Both the position numbers and the translations under genes were made by a program. 5,038 nucleotides of DNA from an uncultured Collinsella sp. GTDB lineage: Bacteria; Actinomycetota; Coriobacteriia; Coriobacteriales; Coriobacteriaceae. The stretch covers positions 1-5,038 of the forward strand of contig CAAFOA010000004.1 in the NCBI GenBank assembly GCA_900764415.1, in the 5' to 3' direction. Under the pieces are notes generated by a model, which did not search any database, had not been told where the DNA came from, and was given only the letters and a program-made list of their open reading frames with translations. Position 1 is the first letter of the stretch. Each line of letters opens with the position of its first letter. Below are positions 1-5,038 of this stretch, one piece after another.

Positions 1-68
1 GCTCAGTTGGTTAGAGCGTCCGGCTGATAACCGGGAGGTCACAAGTTCGAATCTTGTCAGGTCCACCA
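1..68 (+). tRNA. tRNA-Ile (GAT), 5'-truncated at window edge
   Basis: Decodes the isoleucine codons AUC and AUU. Compared with the complete copy at 216-292, the first nine bases (the 5' acceptor strand and positions 8-9) lie outside the window, so it starts at the D-stem. The anticodon GAT is at 26-28, inside a CTGATAA loop closed by a 5-bp stem. The T-arm and the 3' acceptor strand are present, followed by an encoded CCA at 66-68. It differs from the second copy only at base 39 (T instead of C) in the variable loop. The truncation is most simply a contig break inside a sequence repeated within the genome, not a biological deletion. Confidence 0.93.
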
Positions 69-79
69 CTTTCTTTCGC

Positions 80-124
80 AATAAACACCCCAGCGAGAGC
101 CGAGTCGCCGCTGGGGTGTTTATT
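80..124 (+). terminator. 16-bp perfect hairpin between tRNA-Ile and tRNA-Ala, probable intrinsic terminator
   Basis: The arms 80-95 and 109-124 are exact reverse complements over 16 bp, with a 13-nt loop (96-108). The core is CACCCCAGCG/CGCTGGGGTG, flanked on the left by an A-rich strand and on the right by TTTATT and then ACTTTCT, which is the shape of a Rho-independent terminator. It sits 11 nt after the first tRNA and 11 nt before the next. A full terminator would require tRNA-Ala to have its own promoter; TATTAC at 121-126 is a weak -10 candidate with no -35 that I can defend. The alternative is a processing or partial-readthrough hairpin in a tRNA precursor. Confidence 0.6.
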
Positions 125-135
125 ACTTTCTCCGT

Positions 136-211
136 GGGGGTTTAGCTCAGCTGGGAGAGCGCGGGCTTTGCAAGCCTGAGGTCAGGGGTTCGATCCCCCT
201 AACCTCCACCA
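136..211 (+). tRNA. tRNA-Ala (TGC)
   Basis: Complete 76-nt cloverleaf with encoded CCA at 209-211. The acceptor stem pairs 136-142 with 201-207 and contains a G-U pair between G138 and T205, which corresponds to G3-U70, the classic identity element read by alanyl-tRNA synthetase. The D-stem is GCTC/GAGC (145-148 with 157-160). The anticodon stem pairs 162-166 with 174-178 (one G-U), and the anticodon TGC is at 169-171. The T-arm pairs 184-188 with 196-200 around TTCGATC. It lies 4 nt upstream of tRNA-Ile, so the two are almost certainly on one precursor. Confidence 0.97.
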
Positions 212-215
212 TGAT

Positions 216-292
216 GGACCTGTAGCTCAGTTGGTTAGAGCGTCCGGCTGATAACCGGGAGGCCACAAGTTCGAATCTTGTCAGGTCCACCA
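216..292 (+). tRNA. tRNA-Ile (GAT)
   Basis: Complete 77-nt cloverleaf. The acceptor stem pairs GGACCTG (216-222) with CAGGTCC (282-288), followed by discriminator A289 and an encoded CCA at 290-292. The D-stem pairs 225-228 with 238-241. The anticodon stem pairs 243-247 with 255-259, with anticodon GAT at 250-252. The T-stem pairs 265-269 with 277-281. Only 4 nt separate it from tRNA-Ala, so cotranscription is very likely. An Ile(GAT)/Ala(TGC) pair is typical of 16S-23S rRNA spacers, but terminator 303-336 and protein genes follow here instead of 23S rRNA. Confidence 0.97.
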
Positions 293-302
293 TCAAAACG
301 TG

Positions 303-336
303 AAGAGCCCTGGGGCATAGCCTCGGGGCTTTTTTC
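303..336 (+). terminator. Intrinsic terminator after the tRNA cluster
   Basis: The stem pairs 306-315 with 321-330 (AGCCCTGGGG/CCTCGGGGCT, two G-U pairs) around a 5-nt loop CATAG, followed by six T at 330-335. An upstream A/G stretch extends the stem into the T-tract. It lies 11-14 nt after the CCA of the second tRNA-Ile and ends the tRNA transcript. The right arm plus T-tract (324-335) is also exactly complementary to 356-367, so a competing long-loop stem is possible. Confidence 0.88.
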
Positions 337-389
337 TTATCCAACAAAAGTAGTCAAAAAAGCCCCGTCCCAAATTAACTGCTTTGATT

Positions 390-419
390 TTGTGTGCTGG
401 GCGAAAGATTGGGTAGTAT
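390..419 (+). promoter_or_regulatory. Weak sigma-70-type promoter candidate upstream of the BFN gene
   Basis: TTGTGT at 390-395 and TAGTAT at 414-419 are separated by 18 nt in an AT-richer stretch between the tRNA terminator and the first protein gene. Each hexamer matches the consensus only partly (about 3/6 and 4/6). Position, not motif quality, is the main support. A transcript from here would have a leader of about 50 nt, with a small GCGGC/GCCGC hairpin at 431-446. Confidence 0.3.
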
Positions 420-465
420 AGCTATTCAATGCGGCGGCCCTGCCGCGTGTTAACCGCTACGTACC

Positions 466-470
466 GGAGG
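466..470 (+). promoter_or_regulatory. Ribosome binding site that fixes the BFN gene start
   Basis: GGAGG lies 6 nt before ATG 477. The in-frame upstream ATG at 429 has no comparable purine-rich site, and the 16 residues it would add do not resemble the family, so 477 is preferred. Confidence 0.85.
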
Positions 471-476
471 TGTTCC

Positions 477-977
477 ATGGTTCGTGTCGACATAGAGACC
501 ATCGTCATGGCCGCCGGTCCCGTGCCATCGCTTATCGTGCTTCGTGAGCGCTGCGGCAAGTCGGATTCGACGGCACCCCTGCGTTCGCTTTCCATTCAGA
601 CCGGCTCGTTTGAGGCCGCGGCCATTAGCCGTGGCATCGATAGCGGTCGCGCCGAGCGCCCGATTGCGCATGACCTGCTGCTTGACACTGTCGATGCCCT
701 GGGCGCCAAGCTCGAGCGCATCGAGATCGTTCGTGCCGAGCCGCCGGTGTTCTATGCGACGGTTGTCGTGTTGGCCGATGGCAGCGAGCATAGAATCGAT
801 GCACGTCCGAGCGACGCCATCGCCCTTGCCGTACGCAGTAATGCCCCCATGTTCGTTGAAGACGACATCATGAATCGCCTGGGTACCGTCTCACCGCACG
901 CCGAGGAAGTCGACGACGAGCAGGAGTTCGAGAAGTTCGACGAGTTCGTCCATACGCTCTCCCCCGATGATTTCTAA
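477..977 (+). CDS. Bifunctional nuclease (BFN/DUF151) domain protein
   Basis: A 166-residue cytoplasmic protein with no signal peptide or membrane segment. It carries the hallmark blocks of the BFN (DNase-RNase, DUF151) family: RPIAHDLL at residues 61-68, the FYATVVV strand around 92-98, and DARPSDAIALAVR at 108-120, followed by a segment in which MFV replaces the usual P-I-Y/F-V. Some family members have reported DNase and RNase activity and others are stress or regulatory proteins; the cellular role in this lineage is inference. After the domain there is a strongly acidic tail (about 140-166, rich in E and D). The domain fills the protein, as in single-domain bacterial homologues. The start at 477 is chosen by the GGAGG site. 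The next gene begins within 30 nt of its stop, suggesting shared transcription. Confidence 0.9.
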   Translation: MVRVDIETIVMAAGPVPSLIVLRERCGKSDSTAPLRSLSIQTGSFEAAAISRGIDSGRAERPIAHDLLLDTVDALGAKLERIEIVRAEPPVFYATVVVLADGSEHRIDARPSDAIALAVRSNAPMFVEDDIMNRLGTVSPHAEEVDDEQEFEKFDEFVHTLSPDDF

Positions 978-994
978 ATGTCTGGCACGCGAGC

Positions 995-1001
995 GGAGAG
1001 G
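995..1001 (+). promoter_or_regulatory. Ribosome binding site favouring start 1008 for the small membrane protein
   Basis: GGAGAGG lies 6 nt before ATG 1008. The alternative ATG at 978 directly abuts the TAA of the preceding gene (TAAATG) and has no purine-rich site, but it could be used by translational reinitiation, adding ten residues. Confidence 0.65.
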
Positions 1002-1007
1002 TTGCTG

Positions 1008-1364
1008 ATGGGTACCCGCGTATCGGCTGAAGCGGCCGCCATCGCGCGTGAAGCCCAGATGCGCTCGGAGGCATCCGAGGCAGCTCGCATCGCCTATGTG
1101 ACGCAGGCCCGCACGCTTCGCGAGCGCCGCGTCTCCTATATCAAGATGGTTATCATCTCCGCCCTTGTCGCAGTAATCTGTTCTCGTCTTCGTGGTACAG
1201 TTGGTGCGCTTGGGTTTTCGATTTCAACAGGCTTGGTAATCTGGGGTGTGGTCGATGCAGTCATGCTGACCAACCAGATCAAGGTACTCGACAAGCGTGC
1301 GATGGATATGGTGCGCGCCCGCGACGCTGCCGCCAAGATCGCTGCCGAGGCACAAGAACTGTAA
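1008..1364 (+). CDS. Small two-helix membrane protein, function unknown
   Basis: I do not recognise a family. The product is 118 residues from ATG 1008 (128 if ATG 978 is used). Residues 1-45 are Ala/Glu/Arg-rich and probably a charged, amphipathic helix. Two hydrophobic segments follow, about 46-59 (VIISALVAVI core) and 65-87 (GLVIWGVVDAVML core), split by a short SRLRG turn. The C-terminus, from about 89, is again charged and alanine-rich, probably helical. Basic residues flank both segments (RERR before, KVLDKR after), so the positive-inside rule predicts a hairpin with both ends in the cytoplasm. It sits between the BFN gene and an acidic protein gene in the same direction, 30 nt before the latter. 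Its codon use is slightly less biased than typA, consistent with modest expression. A role in membrane anchoring or scaffolding would be speculation. Confidence 0.75.
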   Translation: MGTRVSAEAAAIAREAQMRSEASEAARIAYVTQARTLRERRVSYIKMVIISALVAVICSRLRGTVGALGFSISTGLVIWGVVDAVMLTNQIKVLDKRAMDMVRARDAAAKIAAEAQEL

Positions 1365-1394
1365 CGACGCCGGATTCGATGGGAAGGTCTAAAG

Positions 1395-1844
1395 ATGGCA
1401 CAGGATATGCAGGACGCCGGTAACGTCTCCGCCGAGCTCGACGCCATGGTGTGTGACCTGATCGGCGCGTTCTTGGACGATCTTGCCGCCGGCGAGAATC
1501 CGGGCGTAGTTGTGGCGATCGAGGACGCTGCTTCCAACCGCTATCTGGCAGCGCTCGACGAGGACGGCGAGGAGGCGTGCCTCGAGGCTGCCACCAACTT
1601 TATCTCCGAGCACAAGATGGGCCTTAAGGACGAGGGCCTGGGCCGCATCGCCCGCTATGCCATCGGCTACACCGGCTGTGTCGAGATTGACGGTGGCTAT
1701 CACGACGCTCTGCTCGTGAGCTTCTTTGAGACCACGCTCGAGAGCGGCTTTTCGGCATATGTGCTGTATGAGGGCATGGGCGCCGGCGATGGTTTTATGT
1801 GGAGCGACCCTGAACCTGCAGGTGAGGAAACCCCTCTCATCTAA
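1395..1844 (+). CDS. Small acidic protein, function unknown
   Basis: I do not recognise a family. The product is 149 residues, strongly acidic, with no signal peptide or convincing membrane segment, so it is probably cytoplasmic. The N-terminal part (about 8-60) looks helical and acidic, with a DLIGAFLDDLAAGENPG turn followed by a short VVVAIED strand. The middle and C-terminal parts alternate helix (EEACLEAATNFISEHK) with strands (GCVEID, DALLVSFFET, FSAYVLYEG), suggesting a compact alpha/beta fold. The start at 1395 is supported by GGGAAGG at 1381-1387, 7 nt upstream. Third-position GC bias and a clear ribosome binding site indicate a real gene. It is the last of three closely spaced small genes, and a 117-nt leader separates it from typA. 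Confidence 0.78.
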   Translation: MAQDMQDAGNVSAELDAMVCDLIGAFLDDLAAGENPGVVVAIEDAASNRYLAALDEDGEEACLEAATNFISEHKMGLKDEGLGRIARYAIGYTGCVEIDGGYHDALLVSFFETTLESGFSAYVLYEGMGAGDGFMWSDPEPAGEETPLI

Positions 1845-1886
1845 AATCGCTAAAATAAACGAGTTTTCGGTAAAAGGCTCAATATT

Positions 1887-1914
1887 CCCGCTGAGCGTTG
1901 TATCGCTGGGCGGG
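1887..1914 (+). promoter_or_regulatory. Hairpin in the typA leader
   Basis: Arms 1887-1897 and 1904-1914 pair at 10 of 11 positions (one G-U, one G-G mismatch) around a TTGTAT loop. No T-tract follows, so it is not a standard intrinsic terminator. It lies 47 nt before typA, in the 117-nt gap at 1845-1961, which holds no gene and no promoter that I can defend, although its first part (1842-1886) is AT-rich. It could be a weak terminator for the upstream genes, an RNA-stability element or a structure that affects typA expression. Confidence 0.4.
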
Positions 1915-1950
1915 CCGCATACGCGTGCCGTTTGTATATGGATAGAAGAT

Positions 1951-1957
1951 AGGGGAA
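1951..1957 (+). promoter_or_regulatory. Ribosome binding site of typA
   Basis: The purine-rich AGGGGAA lies 4 nt before ATG 1962. No other in-frame start nearby gives the conserved N-terminus of the family, whose GTPase G1 motif begins at residue 13. Confidence 0.7.
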
Positions 1958-1961
1958 CTAC

Positions 1962-3800
<1,839 letters not shown>

Positions 3801-3827
3801 GCGCTGGGACTTATAACCGCCAATAAG

Positions 3828-3862
3828 AAAGGGCGTCGACCGCAATGGTCGGCGCCCTTTTT
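3828..3862 (+). terminator. Intrinsic terminator of typA
   Basis: A 14-bp stem pairs 3828-3841 with 3847-3860 (one G-U pair) around the 5-nt loop GCAAT. The right arm ends in TTT and the T-run continues to 3862. It begins 27 nt after the typA stop. Because the left arm starts with AAA and the A-run is short, reverse-strand termination of the convergent gene is also possible but weaker. Confidence 0.92.
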
Positions 3863-3870
3863 GGTGCAAT

Positions 3871-3923
3871 GGGGTCAGGATGCTTTGCACCACCACAAAG
3901 GTGCCTGGCCCTTTTGTGGTGGT
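3871..3923. repeat. Palindromic intergenic element with two alternative folds (REP-like candidate)
   Basis: It lies between the convergent typA and bactofilin-like genes. Fold A pairs GGGTCAGG (3872-3879) with CCTGGCCC (3904-3911, one G-U), with an inner CTTTG/CAAAG stem (3883-3887 with 3896-3900); TTTT follows it at 3912-3915. Fold B pairs 3889-3899 with 3913-3923 (ACCACCACAAA with TTTGTGGTGGT), an 11-bp perfect stem. The folds share bases and exclude each other. It could end transcription from both sides, or be one copy of a dispersed repeat; copy number cannot be judged from one window. Confidence 0.55.
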
Positions 3924-3929
3924 TAGCGG

Positions 3930-4964
3930 CTAGGCGGAGGGAAGGCCCGGGGTGTTGGCGGCCTGCTGCGGCTTGAGGTGGGCGTTGCGCCAGATGATCT
4001 GGATAACGTAGCCGAGCATAAAGACAAAGGCAACGCCGCTGATGAAGTCGCCGATGAGGGGAAGTCCTGTGAGGGCGCCTGCGGCCACACCGCCGACAGC
4101 TGCCATGGCGTAGCGGTTCTGGTTGTGTCCGACCATGTGGGCGATCGCGCAGCCCGCAAAGGCGGTGGAGACCAGCGCGACGCCGATCACGGCGCACATG
4201 AGGGCTCCGGCAAGCGACAGGCCGGCAATCGAGATAATCAGCAACAATACGGCAGGGACAATGGCTACCGTACCCAGAAGACCGCTTACCCACAGGGGCG
4301 TGGGGCGATGGTGAAGCATGCCGGCGGCGCTGGCGGTCGCGCGCGGAAAGACGAGCTCGAGCAACAGGGCGATAAAGCAGGTCGAGAGTGCTGCGGCCAC
4401 GATGCCGCCGATGACATCGTTAAGGGTGGAAGTATCTTCGTTCTCGGTGCGGTCGATCTTGAGTGCGCCGACCTCGGCTCCTGCGGCGCGCTCGGGCTCC
4501 TCGGAAACATGCGCGTTCACGGTGCCGGTAATGCGGGCGTTCTTGCCCAAGACGAGCTTATCGGCCCAAACCTCGACATCGCCCTCGACGGTGCCGTCGA
4601 TGGTCACGGTGTCGCCCGCGAGCACTGCCGACTTGGTAGAACCGCGCAGGGCAACTGTCTCACCCATCGCGTAAAAACAGTTGGCGGCGCTACCGGTGTT
4701 GAGCACGACATGCTGACCGGCTACCGTCACGCTGCCATCGATTGCGGTTTTGGAGATATCGATGGTGCGCGCCGCCAGGCGAACGGCTCCGCCTACGGTG
4801 CAGTTGCGAATCGACAAGCTCTCGCCTGCCGCGATAATATCGCGGCCGATGGAGGCGTCGTCTAGGTTAAGGCTCTGGCCGGCCCAGTACAGGTCGCCTT
4901 CGACGCCAGACGGATTTGAGTCAACTTCGGTTGCGAGCACGTTGCCCGCGGTGTCTGTGCCGGC
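3930..4964 (-). CDS. Bactofilin-like (polymer-forming) membrane protein, 5'-truncated by adapter
   Basis: The genuine part is the last 344 residues; the start is lost at the contig end. Residues about 21-154 form degenerate repeats of about 18 residues with a pattern such as GDLYWAG, GRDIIAAGESLSI, DGSVTVAGQ, LAGDTVTIDGT and GDVEVWADKLVLG, typical of the right-handed beta-helix of bactofilins (polymer-forming cytoskeletal domain). An acidic linker (155-182) leads to hydrophobic segments at about 183-206, 224-279 (probably two helices) and 287-325 (one or two), so four or five membrane helices, then a short tail rich in A, P and Q. Bactofilins assemble into scaffolds; here the sheet is probably tied to the membrane, but function is inference. 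An N-terminal signal or anchor may be missing. The gene converges on typA, and the stop TAG is at 3930-3932. Confidence 0.82.
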   Translation of the reverse strand, partial: AGTDTAGNVLATEVDSNPSGVEGDLYWAGQSLNLDDASIGRDIIAAGESLSIRNCTVGGAVRLAARTIDISKTAIDGSVTVAGQHVVLNTGSAANCFYAMGETVALRGSTKSAVLAGDTVTIDGTVEGDVEVWADKLVLGKNARITGTVNAHVSEEPERAAGAEVGALKIDRTENEDTSTLNDVIGGIVAAALSTCFIALLLELVFPRATASAAGMLHHRPTPLWVSGLLGTVAIVPAVLLLIISIAGLSLAGALMCAVIGVALVSTAFAGCAIAHMVGHNQNRYAMAAVGGVAAGALTGLPLIGDFISGVAFVFMLGYVIQIIWRNAHLKPQQAANTPGLPSA

Positions 4965-4965
4965 G

Positions 4966-5038
4966 CTGTCTCTTATACACATCTCCGAGCCCACGAGACT
5001 ACGCTGCATCTCGTATGCCGTCTTCTGCTTGAAAAAAA
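4966..5038. other. Illumina Nextera adapter contamination (not genomic)
   Basis: The segments run in library order. 4966-4984 is the transposon mosaic end CTGTCTCTTATACACATCT. 4985-4999 is the read-2 adapter CCGAGCCCACGAGAC. 5000-5007 is an 8-nt i7 index, TACGCTGC, which from memory matches a standard Nextera XT index. 5008-5031 is the P7 end (ATCTCGTATGCC ... CTGCTTG). 5032-5038 is A-only read-through. Translation on the minus strand gives MQRSLVGSEMCIRDS, of which the SLVGSEMCIRDS part is the familiar peptide produced by this adapter. Genomic sequence therefore ends at about 4965. Confidence 0.98.

Noticed and set aside
147..347. 66-residue minus-strand reading frame with FELVASRLSAGRSNQLSYRS and VRGIEPLTSGLQSPRSPS
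   Set aside because: It is the antisense translation of tRNA-Ala and tRNA-Ile, a common spurious protein annotation. The cloverleaf structures explain the bases fully.
429..476. Upstream in-frame start (ATG 429) for the BFN gene
   Set aside because: No ribosome binding site; the added residues are not family-like; GGAGG lies 6 nt before ATG 477.
1931..1940. TATATG as a -10 element for typA
   Set aside because: No acceptable -35 at 16-19 nt upstream (that region is GGGCCG-like), and it would leave only about 15 nt before the ribosome binding site.
3978..4865. 295-residue plus-strand open frame opposite the bactofilin-like gene
   Set aside because: Composition is rich in G, A, D and H without domain features, whereas the minus strand gives regular beta repeats and membrane helices.
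4966..4984. Possible Tn5/IS50-type transposon end
   Set aside because: The 19-bp mosaic end is present, but the adjoining read-2 adapter, index and P7 sequence show that it comes from library construction, not from a genomic transposon.
4965..5009. Start codon and first 15 residues of the bactofilin-like frame
   Set aside because: The ATG comes from the index and P7 junction, and the residues from the Nextera adapter, so it is not a biological start.

Overview
The window looks like one whole assembled contig from a GC-rich Gram-positive bacterium. Codon use (third positions rich in G and C), the tRNA sequences and the gene content suggest an actinobacterium, most likely a gut Coriobacteriia member such as Collinsella. 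That placement is inference from general appearance; there is no rRNA here to fix it.

Layout on the + strand: 1-68 is a 5'-truncated tRNA-Ile(GAT). 80-124 is a perfect 16-bp hairpin. 136-211 is tRNA-Ala(TGC), 216-292 is a complete second tRNA-Ile(GAT), and 303-336 is an intrinsic terminator. Then come three small protein genes in one direction: a bifunctional-nuclease (BFN/DUF151) domain protein (477-977), a two-helix membrane protein of unknown function (1008-1364) and a small acidic protein of unknown function (1395-1844). After a 117-nt leader with its own hairpin comes typA/bipA (1962-3800), the ribosome-associated translational GTPase, closed by a strong terminator (3828-3862). The interval between convergent genes (3863-3929) holds a palindromic, possibly repetitive element that can fold in two mutually exclusive ways.

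On the - strand, entering from the right edge, is a 3' fragment (3930-4964) of a membrane protein with an N-terminal bactofilin-like beta-repeat region and a C-terminal multi-helix membrane region. Its 5' end is missing.

The last 73 bases (4966-5038) are not genomic. They are an Illumina Nextera adapter: transposon mosaic end, read-2 adapter, 8-nt i7 index, P7 end and a poly-A tail. Any protein that begins in this stretch has an artificial N-terminus.

Functionally the window joins decoding (tRNA-Ile, tRNA-Ala) and ribosome biology (TypA) with a stress or nucleic-acid-associated BFN protein and two uncharacterised small proteins that may share its transcript. I see no CRISPR array, mobile element or defence system and no clear new multi-gene system. 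The most useful observations are the adapter artefact, the double-fold intergenic element and the uncharacterised small genes upstream of typA.
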